Positions 43,405 through 51,623 are shown, numbered from the stretch's first letter. The stretch: 64,000 nt of DNA from JACVRW01 sp963728495 (GCA_963728495.1 CAVSKI010000006.1:62001-126000), one strand, 5' to 3'. The notes: generated by a model not told the origin, from the letters alone. Numbers and translations are program-made.

Positions 43405-44169
43405 CTATTGCTCCTCGAGCCAGCTCACCACGGGCGGCCACGCAGCGGACCTGGGATCCACGTGCTCCTCGTGCCCCACGCCGGGCAGCGCGATGAGCTC
43501 ACAGGAGTCGCCGGCCGCGTGTGCTCGCTCGTGGTAGCCGCGGGCGATCGAGATCGGCACCACCTCGTCGGCCTCGCCGTGAACGAGCAGCTGTGGGAGG
43601 CCGAGCGGCAGGCGCTCGATCGGCGAGGCCAGGTCGTAGCGCTCGGGGTGCTTGCCCGGCGAGCCTGCGAGCAGGCGCCGGACCACGTCGCCCGACAGGT
43701 GAAGACGCAGGGCCTCGCGCAGGTCGACAACGCCGGCCTGGGCCACCGCGCCCGCCAACCGGATCCGCGGCTCGGCGCCGGGCGCTCCGGCCGGCAACCC
43801 ACGCCGCGCGCCCGCCCAGAGGGCGAGCTGGCCGCCGGCCGAGTGGCCGATGGCGATGACCCGAGCGAGGTCGAGCGGCTCCTCCAACCTTCCCAAGAGG
43901 TCGATGCCCGCAGCCACGTCCTCGAAGGTCGCCGGCCAGCCGCCACGGCTGCGCCAGCCGAGTCGCCGGTACTCGAGGTTCCACACGGCCCAACCCCGCT
44001 CTGCGAGGTCGGCGGCCAGCTCGTCCTCGAGGCGCAGCTTGTAGCGCGCCCGCCAGAATCCACCGTGGATCAAGACCGCCACCGGATACGGCGCAGCACC
44101 ACCGGCGGGCAGAGTCAGCTCGCCAAACTGGTCGCGATGAGAGCCGTAGGAGTACGGGCGAACGGCGAT
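43405..44169 (-). CDS. Alpha/beta-hydrolase with no standard start codon
   Basis: The first standard start (GTG 44082) opens inside strand 1 (VAVLIHGGFWRARYK). The in-frame sequence upstream back to a stop near 44184 encodes VRPYSYGSHRDQFGELTLPA, the expected N-terminus of this subfamily. I place the start at an ATC at 44167-44169, a rare start or a mutated ATG. The fold has oxyanion motif HGGFWR, nucleophile GHSAGGQLALWAG, Asp in HGEADEVVP and the late His in PGVGHEEHV. Dipeptidyl-peptidase-like or esterase; substrate unknown. Confidence 0.82.
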   Translation of the reverse strand: MAVRPYSYGSHRDQFGELTLPAGGAAPYPVAVLIHGGFWRARYKLRLEDELAADLAERGWAVWNLEYRRLGWRSRGGWPATFEDVAAGIDLLGRLEEPLDLARVIAIGHSAGGQLALWAGARRGLPAGAPGAEPRIRLAGAVAQAGVVDLREALRLHLSGDVVRRLLAGSPGKHPERYDLASPIERLPLGLPQLLVHGEADEVVPISIARGYHERAHAAGDSCELIALPGVGHEEHVDPRSAAWPPVVSWLEEQ

Positions 44170-44198
44170 GTCCCGACGCTACACTCCGGCCTTCTCCC

Positions 44199-44270
44199 GG
44201 GCGCGTAGCTCAGTGGGAGAGCGCTCGCCTCACACGCGAGAGGTCGCTGGTTCGAGCCCAGCCGCGCCCA
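44199..44270 (+). tRNA. tRNA-Val (anticodon CAC)
   Basis: 72 bases. Acceptor stem GGGCGCG/CGCGCCC with discriminator A, D-arm around AGCTCAGTGGGAGAGC, anticodon stem CTCGC/GCGAG enclosing CTCACAC (anticodon CAC), T-arm GCTGG-TTCGAGC-CCAGC. CCA is not encoded (ATCC follows). Its 3' half is repeated exactly at 49872-49917, so it serves as an integration target. Confidence 0.95.
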
Positions 44271-44272
44271 TC
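44227..44272 (+). other. attL-like site in the tRNA-Val 3' half
   Basis: 46 bases, from the anticodon stem through the acceptor end and 2 bases past the gene, identical to 49872-49917. Bases on both sides then differ (C vs T before; C vs G after). tRNA 3' halves are the common crossover site for tyrosine-recombinase elements. Confidence 0.7.
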
Positions 44273-44654
44273 CAACGAACCGCTGCCAAATTGGACGTTT
44301 CCGACATGGCCGCCGGGAGCGGCCACGTCGCTCGGCGGGGACGACGGCACCGGCTGGTCGCCGGTCCGGCCCTCGCTAACCGCCGAGCGGGTCAGGCGGC
44401 GCCCGGGACGGGAGCGTCCTCGGCCCGCCCAGCTATCGCCAGCGGCAAAGGCGGTGCCCGCCACAGCACTTGGCTGCCGTGCGGCTGCCGATGCAGCGCC
44501 GCGCCGATCGGTGATGAGTGTTGACGGCGAGGGAGTCCCTCCCATTTGACGCTCATCCGATGAATGAGTGGCACCTGCACACCTTCTGGGGTAACTTAGC
44601 GCTGTAGAACCACTGCTAAGAGGGGCTTAGCGAGCGCATTCCTGAGGTTCAGTC
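44273..44654. other. 382-bp non-coding gap after tRNA-Val
   Basis: No supported gene. A continuous frame crossing the tRNA (44168-44524) is a shadow. It is rich in short inverted repeats, for example near 44535-44545 (GGGAG/TCCC) and CTCAT/ATGAG at 44552-44568, and holds the CTTAGC/GCTAAG cluster at its right end. In a tRNA-borne element this is where an integrase gene would normally lie; none is seen. Confidence 0.6.
44595..44631. promoter_or_regulatory. CTTAGC/GCTAAG repeat cluster upstream of the island operon
   Basis: CTTAGC at 44595-44600, GCTAAG at 44615-44620 and CTTAGC at 44626-44631. The last two form GCTAAG-AGGGG-CTTAGC, a perfect 6-bp hairpin. It ends 24 bases before the operon's first start codon, so it may be an operator or promoter-proximal stem. 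No known regulator matches. Confidence 0.4.
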
Positions 44655-45273
44655 GTGTCGGACGTACACACACAGAGGGTGACCGCGACGACTCTCACGC
44701 GCGGACAGATGATGGCCCGGGGCGTGGTGACGGCCGGAACGCTGGCAGCGGGAGGGATCCTGATCGGCGGACTGCCAAAGCTCGCGGTATCGCAGCCCTC
44801 ACAGGCGCAGGACGCGCGCGTGCTGGAGTGGTTGCTGCAGGTGGAGTACCTCGAGGCCGGCTTCTACTCCGAAGCGGAGCGGCGAGGAGCGCTGAACGGC
44901 GAGCCGCGCGAGTTCGCGGCTCTGGTCGGAGAGCACGAGCGCGCGCACGTGGACGCCCTCGAGCGAGCGCTGGGGACCAAGGCAACGAACAAGCCCACGT
45001 TCGATTTCGGGGACGCGGTCACCGACCCGCGCAGGTTCGTCGCAACAGCGATCGAGTTGGAGGAGATGGCGCTGGCGGCGTTCAACGGGCAGGTGCCGAA
45101 CCTGACCGAGAAACGGCTGCTCATGGCCATGAAGGATGGCCTCGGTTGAGGCACGACACGTCGGCTGGGTGCGCGATCTCGCCGGTCGCAACCCGGCCCC
45201 GCGGCCCGCCGACGTGCCGGCGACGCAGGCTCAGACCGAGGCCGCGATGAAGGACACGGGGTTCCTGGAGTAG
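44655..45273 (+). pseudogene. Ferritin-like domain protein, frameshifted near the C-terminus
   Basis: From GTG 44655 (GAGG 8 bases before) an N-terminal twin-Arg-free signal-like segment (MARGVVTAGTLAAGGILIGG) leads to a ferritin-like four-helix domain with Glu/His ligand positions (LQVEYLEAGFYSEAERRGAL, VGEHERAHVDALERAL). The frame stops at 45149, but the next frame continues with ASVEARHVGWVRDLAGRNPA through MKDTGFLE ending TAG 45271-45273. The paralogue at 45305 shows the same helix (SVEARHAAWIRHIAGIV), proving a one-base frameshift near 45137. Confidence 0.75.
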
Positions 45274-45304
45274 TCGACGACGTAAGGGGAGGGAGATCGA
45301 AACC

Positions 45305-45988
45305 ATGTCCGGCGTCACCCTTGAAGAGGTTGATGAAGATGGCGCCATCGTCGAGGCGCTTGAACAGCTCGCCGGGAACACACGCGCGGACTTCCTGCGT
45401 AAGGCCGTGGTCGGCGGCGCTGCCCTGACGGCCGCGCTCGAGGCTCCTGCGGTGGCCAAGCAGCGCAATACGGCCAATGACATCGCGATCCTCCAGTTCG
45501 ATCTCACGCTCGAGTACCTGCAGGCGGCGATGTACAGCGAAGCCGAGCGTCTCCGCCAGCTCAAGCCGCGGACGCTCGACTGGGCAACGGTGGTGGGCGC
45601 CAACGAGCGCGGGCATGTGAAGGCCATCAGGGGGCTGTTGGGGCGGGACACTGTCAAGAGCCCAAAGTTCAACTTTCGCGGAGTGACCGAGGACGACCGT
45701 GTCTTCACGGAGACTGCGGTCGCCTTCGAGGATCTGACCGCGGCGCTGCTGAAGACCCAGGCGACCCAGGTGGACTCGCGTCGGGTGCTGGCAGCGCTCG
45801 TGTCGCTGCACTCCGTCGAAGCCCGCCACGCGGCCTGGATTCGTCACATCGCCGGAATCGTGCCCGCCGGCAAGGCCTTCGACCAGCCGACATCGAAGGC
45901 CAACGTGGTCAAGCTGGTCAACGCGACGAACTTCGTCACCACTGCGCCGAAGACCAAGGGAAGGCGGAAGCCCAGGTTCACGGGGTGA
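45305..45988 (+). CDS. Ferritin-like domain protein (paralogue, intact)
   Basis: 227 residues; GGGGAGGGAG ribosome site 9-16 bases before ATG 45305. A hydrophobic segment near residue 40 (VVGGAALTAALEAPAVA) precedes the ferritin-like helices IAILQFDLTLEYLQAAMYSE and VGANERGHVKAIRGLLG with paired Glu/His, then HSVEARHAAWIRH. Such proteins bind or handle iron or act as structural ferritin-like proteins; oxidase activity is not established. Its stop overlaps the next start by 4 bases (GTGA at 45985), so it is coupled to the L,D-transpeptidase. Confidence 0.85.
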   Translation: MSGVTLEEVDEDGAIVEALEQLAGNTRADFLRKAVVGGAALTAALEAPAVAKQRNTANDIAILQFDLTLEYLQAAMYSEAERLRQLKPRTLDWATVVGANERGHVKAIRGLLGRDTVKSPKFNFRGVTEDDRVFTETAVAFEDLTAALLKTQATQVDSRRVLAALVSLHSVEARHAAWIRHIAGIVPAGKAFDQPTSKANVVKLVNATNFVTTAPKTKGRRKPRFTG

Positions 45989-46778
45989 GCCTCATGCCGT
46001 CAATGCACCACAGCGGGTTCGGCGCCGCGCTGGGGCTCGCGGGGTTGCTGATTGGCGCTGCGGTCGCAGTCGTGCTCGTCGGGGGATCGTCCGGACCGTC
46101 TTCGGCCGAGCCGGCTCTTCCCCCTCTCCCCCTTCTGCCCTCGCGCCGGAGAACGTTCCGTTGGGGCCCCAGCCCGTGGCCACGTGGGCTCCCGTGGTCA
46201 AGTCGACAGCAGTACTCCGGAGCCCGACCCGCCCCAAAGTCGTCGCCGAACTGCCGACGCGAACCCCAGAGGGCACGACGAACATCGTGCACATGCTTGG
46301 TGGGGCCGAGCGTAGGACCGGCCGGCTGTGGGTGCACGTCCGCGCGCCCGGTGAACGCCAGGACGTACGCGGCTGGGTCCCGCGCTTGGCGCTCGGCGGG
46401 TACACCGACGTCCGGACCCGGCTCGTGGTCGATCGCGCCCGACTCATCGCCACTTTGCTGCGAGACGAACGTCCGGTGTTCCGGGCTCGGGTGGTGATCG
46501 GCATGCCGTCCACGCCGACGCCGAGCGGCGACTTCTACGTCCGCAACCAGCTTCATAAGTACAGGAGCGCGTTCTACGGACCCGTCGCTTTCGGCACCAG
46601 TGCCAGGTCGAGCGGCGTCACCGACTGGCCCGCCGGTGGATTCGTCGGCATCCACGGCACCAACCGTGCGGATCTGATTCCCGGGCGGGTCTCGCACGGA
46701 TGCATTCGCATGTCCAACCCCGACATCGTGCGCCTGGCTCGACTTATGCCCGTCGGGACGCCAATCAACGTACGCTGA
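45985..46778 (+). CDS. L,D-transpeptidase (YkuD) with a frameshift after the signal peptide
   Basis: The GTG at 45985 overlaps the ferritin stop and opens a signal-like segment (GLAGLLIGAAVAVVLVGG, then SSGPSSAEPALPPLPLLPS). The rest of the protein is in another frame, clear from 46161 (GPQPVATWAPVVKSTAVLR) to the catalytic HGTNRADLIPGRVSHGCIRM with the active Cys and His. A one-base shift near 46130-46150, in a C-rich tract, would join them into a ~260-residue periplasmic enzyme. It cross-links peptidoglycan stems (3-3) or ligates proteins to them. The stop overlaps the ParA start (TGATG). Confidence 0.78.
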
Positions 46779-48070
46779 TGACCCGCCAAGGCATCACAGC
46801 ACCACTCGCGGCTCTAACGGTCGTGGGCGGGACGATCGCCGCCCCCTGCCCGCCCGCCTTAGCGCAGGACGGCAGAGAACGGGTGGGCGGCGATCGCGTC
46901 CAGCCGCCGACCGAGCTGCTGCGCGAGTACCCCTTTCGCCAGGGGCAACTGCACAGCAGAGAACGCTCGCGGCCGGGCCCGGCACAAGCGAAGAGGCGAG
47001 GCGGTGCCGCCCCGGCATCCGTCGGTGATTCATCGCCGGCCTCCGGGAGCGCCGCGTTGGTGATCGCCCTTGCCGTTTTGGCCGCGACGGCGTTGCTCCT
47101 GGCGCTGTCGCCCGTGAGGAGGCGTGTCGCGCGGGCCGCCGCCGGGGCTAACCGGTCCCAGGCGGGGCAACCCGAGGCAGGGCAGGCGGATGAGCCGAGG
47201 CCAGATGCACCGGAGCCCCCTCAGGCGCCCCCACCCGAGCGGCAGTCCGGCGAGCCTTCGGTGCGGCCTAGCCGCTTTCGGCGACTCCAGCCGCTCGACG
47301 GGCCGGTCGGGAACGGATATGCGGTCGTAAATCAGAAGGGCGGCGTCGGCAAGACCACGGTCTCGCTCACGCTCGGAGCAGCGGCCGCCCGACGCGGAAG
47401 GAGGGTGCTGGTCGTGGACCTCGACCCGCAGGGGTCCGCCACAATGGTGCTCGCCGGAGGCGGAGACGGCCGCTCGACCGTTGCCGACATCATGCGGGAA
47501 CCTCCTGCATGCTCACTGGGCGACACGATCCTCGCCACGGAGTGGGGGTTCGATTTGGCTCCGGCCGACCGGTCGCTGCGGAGGGCGGACACCAGTCTCG
47601 CGATCCGTGATGAGCCCGTTCTCGCCGGAGAGCTCAGCACGGTCGGTGACTACGACCTGGTCCTGCTCGACTGCCCGCCCAGTCTGGGGGCCCTGACCAT
47701 CGATGCGCTCACAGCAGTACCCCACGCTCTCGTGGTGACCGAGCCGACCTTCCTCGCGCTTCAAGCAATGGAAGAACTCCTCGACACGCTTCGTGATGTC
47801 GCCGCCATACGGAACCCCTCGCTCGAGCTCGCCGGGGTTGTTGTAAACCGCGTCGAGGCAACGGCGGAGCACAAGCGCAGCGTGGCCGAGCTCGAAGACG
47901 CCTTTGGCTCACAGGCGTGGCAACCGCACATCCCTAAGCGGGCGGCGCTTCAGGACGCGATGCGCTGCGGTATGCCGCCGCAAGACCTTAGGACCCACTA
48001 CACAGGCGAGATCGTCGAGCTCTTCGATGCGCTCGCTCAGCAACTTCAGCCGACTCCGGCCCCGTTGTAG
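46778..48070 (+). CDS. Signal-peptide- and membrane-anchored ParA/MinD-family ATPase
   Basis: 430 residues with an unusual order: N-terminal signal-like segment (MTRQGITAPLAALTVVGGTI, residues 1-30), a ~60-residue extracytoplasmic loop, a membrane helix (residues ~91-112, LVIALAVLAATALLLALSPV), a Pro-rich cytosolic linker (130-170), then a full ParA domain: deviant Walker A KGGVGKTT at 187-194, VLVVDLDPQGSATM and LVLLDCPPSLGALTIDAL. ParA normally works free in the cytoplasm. The start is ATG 46778 in TGATG; no ParB or parS is seen nearby. Confidence 0.85.
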   Translation: MTRQGITAPLAALTVVGGTIAAPCPPALAQDGRERVGGDRVQPPTELLREYPFRQGQLHSRERSRPGPAQAKRRGGAAPASVGDSSPASGSAALVIALAVLAATALLLALSPVRRRVARAAAGANRSQAGQPEAGQADEPRPDAPEPPQAPPPERQSGEPSVRPSRFRRLQPLDGPVGNGYAVVNQKGGVGKTTVSLTLGAAAARRGRRVLVVDLDPQGSATMVLAGGGDGRSTVADIMREPPACSLGDTILATEWGFDLAPADRSLRRADTSLAIRDEPVLAGELSTVGDYDLVLLDCPPSLGALTIDALTAVPHALVVTEPTFLALQAMEELLDTLRDVAAIRNPSLELAGVVVNRVEATAEHKRSVAELEDAFGSQAWQPHIPKRAALQDAMRCGMPPQDLRTHYTGEIVELFDALAQQLQPTPAPL

Positions 48071-48415
48071 TCCTTGCTCAACGGTCGCCCGCAGTCGCGT
48101 CGACACGCTGACGGCCGCTTCGACGTTTCGTCCCACCAACCGGCGGCGTAGATCCGAAGCGCCAGCTTGGCGGGCCTTTGGTGCTGACATCGCATCGGAC
48201 CACTAGGAGCAGCTGCTTGGAAGTGCCCGCCGCTGCTGCCTCGCGCGATCTTCTGCATGCGACGGTCAACCCACCCAGCGCTCCTGCCGATTCTCCGGAG
48301 CGAGCGTGTGCCGGCAGTCGCTACGGACGCCCGCACCCGTCCGACACCGGGAGCGGCCGAGTGTCCAGTTAGGCGGATCGTCAAATGACGCGGATGCCGG
48401 GTTGAGGAGCAGTCC
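48071..48415. other. 345-bp gap without a clear gene
   Basis: Between convergent ParA and the VOC gene. Only short shadow frames run through it on both strands; none has a conserved start or motif. No strong terminator hairpin was noticed. I see nothing else identifiable here. Confidence 0.5.
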
Positions 48416-48799
48416 TCATGCAACGCCGGCGACGCCTATCAGGGTGCCTTCGGGGTCCGTGAAGTGACCGATGACAAGGCCGTTCGGTGATGTCGCCGGA
48501 CCCATCACTCGGATGCCACCGAGGCTCTCGGCTCGCTGCAATGCAGCCTCGACATCCGCGACGCCTACGTAGAAGACAGCGTGACTCTCGTAGCTCAGTC
48601 CGCCGCCGACCCCACCGCGGATGCCTGTTCCGTCCTGAGAAGTGATGAGGTCCAGGAACCCATAGCTCTCCGGCTGGGATACCTCTTGCGCCACAGGCGA
48701 GGGCGTGTCGAACTCCCACCCGAACAGGTCGCCGTAGTAGCTACGGAGCTTCTCCGGATCGTTGCCAATGATCTCGAAGTGCACCACAGGTTGTCCCAT
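48416..48799 (-). CDS. VOC (glyoxalase) family protein
   Basis: 127 residues. N-terminal half VVHFEIIGNDPEKLRSYYGD with LFGWEFDT; C-terminal half AVFYVGVADVEAALQRAESL ending IGHFTDPEGTLIGVAG. ATG 48799 with GGAGGA 9 bases upstream. Inside the putative island, oppositely oriented to its operon. Substrate unknown. Confidence 0.87.
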   Translation of the reverse strand: MGQPVVHFEIIGNDPEKLRSYYGDLFGWEFDTPSPVAQEVSQPESYGFLDLITSQDGTGIRGGVGGGLSYESHAVFYVGVADVEAALQRAESLGGIRVMGPATSPNGLVIGHFTDPEGTLIGVAGVA

Positions 48800-49077
48800 G
48801 CTCAGTCCTCCTCGCCGATTGCGTCGCGACAGTACCGACTGGCCGATCGCGGAATCTAATCGCGGCGCGGAACGTTCAACGCGCCGGGGCGCTACGTCCC
48901 GGACTCCGCCCGCAAGACGATCGGCGTGCGTGCGGGTTCTCGTTCGGCGGTGTGGGCGCCCCGGGACCGTGACGGCCAGAAGCAGGTCCTACTTCCGGCT
49001 GTCGAGAATGCGGCGCTGGCTCCGTCCTAGGTACACCAGTGGCCACGATAGCCGCGCAATGAAGAAGGAGAACCACC

Positions 49078-49356
49078 ATGACGATTCAGCGGATGGACCA
49101 CGTGAGCGTCGTCGTCGACGACCTCGAGGCTGCTATCGCGTTCTTTGTCGAACTCGGTATGGAGCTGGAGGGCGAGGCGCCGATCGAGGGACCTTGGTTG
49201 ACCCTGTCAACGGGCTCGACGGCGTCCGAGTCCACATCGCGATGATGCGGACCCCGGACGGCCATGGCGGGCTTGAGCTGACGAAGTTCCATACCCCCCC
49301 CGACGGCGGTCAGCACCGAGCCTGAAAACGCACTGGGGAACACGCTCGGCCTACGT
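49078..49356 (+). pseudogene. VOC-family remnant with two frameshifts
   Basis: A good AAGGAG site precedes ATG 49078 and the first half reads cleanly (MDHVSVVVDDLEAAIAFFVE, LGMELEGEAPIEGP). Near 49195 the frame must change to read VDPVNGLDGVRVHIAMMRTP and GLELTKFHTP, and again at the run of C's near 49300 to read TAVSTEPENALGNTLGLR. The joined domain is a glyoxalase-fold protein. The end runs straight into the sigma remnant, so it is degraded or misassembled. Confidence 0.6.
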
Positions 49357-49830
49357 AGCTACTCCGGCGACGTCGACCTCGCCGCCGAGGCGATCCGGCT
49401 CACCCGCCAACTGGCGACCAAGACCAACCGGGAGGAGGTGGCGGGCCTGCTTGCGCTCATGCTGCTCCACCACGCGCGGCGCCCGGCACGGACCCGCGCC
49501 GACGCACACACGGCCGAGGAGACCGACTGGGTGCAGATCGTCGAGTGGTACGACGAACTGCTGCGGCTCACCGACAACCCGGTAGCCGGCCTCAACCGCG
49601 CCGTCGCGGTCGGCGAGGCCGACGGCCCACGGGCCGGACTGGCCGCCCTGGCGGAGCTCGACCCCTCCCTGCCCCGCCATGCCGCCGCCGCGTACCTACA
49701 CGAGCGTGACGGTGACCCAGTCACCGCAGCACGGCTCTACGCCGAAGCCGCCCTATCAGCACCCAATCTCCCCGAACGCGACCACCTCACGCGACAGGCC
49801 GCACGGCTCAACGCGCACCTGCGCAGTTGA
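49357..49830 (+). pseudogene. C-terminal remnant of an ECF42-like sigma factor
   Basis: Contains the TPR-like C-terminal region typical of ECF42/SigJ-type sigma factors (GDVDLAAEAIRLTRQLA, VAGLLALMLLHHARRPARTR, TDWVQIVEWYDELLRLTDNP, AAYLHERDGDPVTAARLYAE). The sigma-2/-4 DNA-binding domains are missing and a stretch between RPARTRADAH and TAEETDWVQ (by comparison with family members) seems deleted. It is fused in frame to the end of the VOC remnant. It lies just left of attR, so the end of the island is decayed. Confidence 0.6.
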
Positions 49831-49871
49831 GCCGTGGGCGGCAGGCATACATCAGACCTCGTCCCCATCCT

Positions 49872-49917
49872 GCCTCACACGCGAGAGGTCGCTGGTTCGA
49901 GCCCAGCCGCGCCCATC
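49872..49917 (+). repeat. attR-like 46-bp copy of the tRNA-Val 3' half
   Basis: Exactly matches 44227-44272 (anticodon loop through T-arm and acceptor 3' strand). It lacks the acceptor 5' strand and D-arm, so it is not a working tRNA. Together with attL it brackets the putative island. Confidence 0.7.
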
Positions 49918-49970
49918 GGAGGAAGCCCTGCTACGTCTCGGCGTCCGCGACCTCGACCCGGGCTGGCACG

Positions 49971-51623
49971 ATGGCAAAATCCGGGACGGTGGACGTCGGG
50001 TCGGACATCGAACGAGCCCGGGAGCTCTGCGCGGCGCAGGACTGGGCGGCCGCTTACTCTTGCCTGTCGGCGATAGATCCGGTGCTGTTGAGCGCGAGTG
50101 ACCTCGAGTTGCTGGCGGGCTCGGCATACATGCTGGGTCGCGACGACGACTACGTCGATGCGTGGGAGCTCGCCTATCAGTCCCACCTGACGGCCGGAGA
50201 CACAGCGCGCGCCGCGCTCTGTACTTGGCGGATCGGCGACTACCTGCGGTTCCGCGGGGAAAGCGCGCGCGCGACCGGGTGGTTCGCGCGCGGGGATTCC
50301 CTTCTCGACCAGGTGGGAGAAGACTGCGTCGCCCGCGGCTTTCTGCTACTGCCAACCCTTCACGACTTCGTGTCGGTCCACGATCACGAAGCCGCGTTCG
50401 CCGTGGCAGAGGAGGCCGGCGAGATCGGCACGCGCTTCGCCGACCGAGACTTGACCGCGCTCGCCATGATGGAAAAGGGCCACGCGCTGGTGAGACAGGG
50501 CCGCGCTTCCGAGGGACTACGGCTAGTGGACGAAACGATGGTGGCGGTCACCACCGAGGAGCCATCGCCGGTCATCGCCGGCGTCGTCTACTGCAACACG
50601 ATCGCGTTCTGCCAGGCCGTGTTCGAGCTCGGCCGTGCACAGGCATGGACGGAAGCCCACACGTCGTGGTGCGAACGCCAGTCCGACATGCGGGCGTACA
50701 TGGGCGCTTGCCTCGTGCACCGTGCCGAGATCATGACCCTGGCCGGGAACTGGTCGGCTGCGATGGCGGAGGTTCGCCGCGCCGAGGGTTTCACACAGGG
50801 CGTGCTGAACGAGCGGGTCGCCGGGGAGGCGGCGTACATGCGTGGCGAGGTCCACCTCCTCCGGGGTGAGCTCGATTCCGCCGAAGAGGCCTACCGCGAG
50901 GCGAGTCGCCGCGGGCGCGAACCGCAGCCAGGGCTGGCGCTATTGCGGCTCGCGCAGGGCGAGGGTGAGGCGGCGGCGGCTTCGATGCGCCGTGCGCTCG
51001 GCGAGGCCAGTCAGCCGTTGAGGCGCGCGGCCCTGTTGCCCGCCTACGTCGAGATCATGCTCGCCGTCGACGACCTCGAGGAGGCGCTCGCCGGCTGCCG
51101 CGACCTCGAGGATGTCGCCGAGCGTCAGGGCAGCCGCGCACTCGCCGCGATGGCGGACTACGCCCGTGGCGCGGTCGACCTGGCGGATGGGAACGCTCGC
51201 GCCGCCCTGGTTGCGCTGCGCCAAGCCTGCCGGGCATGGCAGGAGCTCGGCGTGCCTCGCGAGATCGCACGTACCCGTCTGTTGGTGGGGCAGGCGTGCG
51301 CGGCACTGGGCGACCCTGACACCGCTGCCATGGAGCTGGAGGCGGCACGGGACACGTTCGAGAAGCTGGGGGCGACGCCGGAGCTCACGCGGGTCGCGTC
51401 GCTCGGAAACGACCGAGGGGATCAGGATGTCTATGGGCTGACGACGCGCGAGCTCCAGATCCTGCGCGTACTCGCCACCGGCAAGAGCAATCGCGAGATC
51501 GCGGCCGCCCTGGTGATCAGCGACCACACCGTGCGCCGCCACCTCCAGAACATCTTCGTCAAGCTCGGCGTGTCCTCACGCGCCGCCGCCACGGCCTTCG
51601 CCTACCGGCACGACCTCACCTGA
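49971..51623 (+). CDS. Large LuxR-type (LAL/MalT-like) regulator without NTPase domain
   Basis: 550 residues from ATG 49971 (MAKSGTVDVGSDIERARELC). The main body is alpha-helical with TPR-like pairs (about residues 20-470; DTARAALCTWRIGDYLRFRG, RMAALLPAYVEIMLAVDDLE style repeats) and the C-terminus is a LuxR helix-turn-helix (YGLTTRELQILRVLATGKSN, ISDHTVRRHLQNIFVKLGVS). Typical MalT/LAL regulators have an N-terminal P-loop; none is seen here. It starts just past attR and is followed by two monooxygenase genes, which it may regulate. Confidence 0.85.
   Translation: MAKSGTVDVGSDIERARELCAAQDWAAAYSCLSAIDPVLLSASDLELLAGSAYMLGRDDDYVDAWELAYQSHLTAGDTARAALCTWRIGDYLRFRGESARATGWFARGDSLLDQVGEDCVARGFLLLPTLHDFVSVHDHEAAFAVAEEAGEIGTRFADRDLTALAMMEKGHALVRQGRASEGLRLVDETMVAVTTEEPSPVIAGVVYCNTIAFCQAVFELGRAQAWTEAHTSWCERQSDMRAYMGACLVHRAEIMTLAGNWSAAMAEVRRAEGFTQGVLNERVAGEAAYMRGEVHLLRGELDSAEEAYREASRRGREPQPGLALLRLAQGEGEAAAASMRRALGEASQPLRRAALLPAYVEIMLAVDDLEEALAGCRDLEDVAERQGSRALAAMADYARGAVDLADGNARAALVALRQACRAWQELGVPREIARTRLLVGQACAALGDPDTAAMELEAARDTFEKLGATPELTRVASLGNDRGDQDVYGLTTRELQILRVLATGKSNREIAAALVISDHTVRRHLQNIFVKLGVSSRAAATAFAYRHDLT

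Larger units (their letters stand above)
44227..49917 (+). mobile_element. Putative tRNA-Val-integrated genomic island (about 5.7 kb)
   Basis: Bounded by the 46-bp direct repeat, with the intact tRNA on the left and the 3' tRNA fragment on the right, as expected after integration. Contents: two ferritin-like genes, L,D-transpeptidase, signal-anchored ParA, a VOC gene, a VOC pseudogene and an ECF-sigma remnant. No integrase, excisionase, relaxase or transposase is visible, so it is either a decayed element, a satellite mobilised in trans, or a chance duplication of the tRNA end. Base composition was not measured. Confidence 0.55.

Noticed and set aside
49872..49917. Second tRNA-Val gene
   Set aside because: It lacks the acceptor 5' strand, D-arm and half the anticodon stem; it is a 3' fragment.
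44227..49917. Phage or plasmid identity of the island
   Set aside because: No phage structural, relaxase, replication or integrase genes are seen; a ParA alone does not show a plasmid since it is membrane-anchored here and has no ParB.
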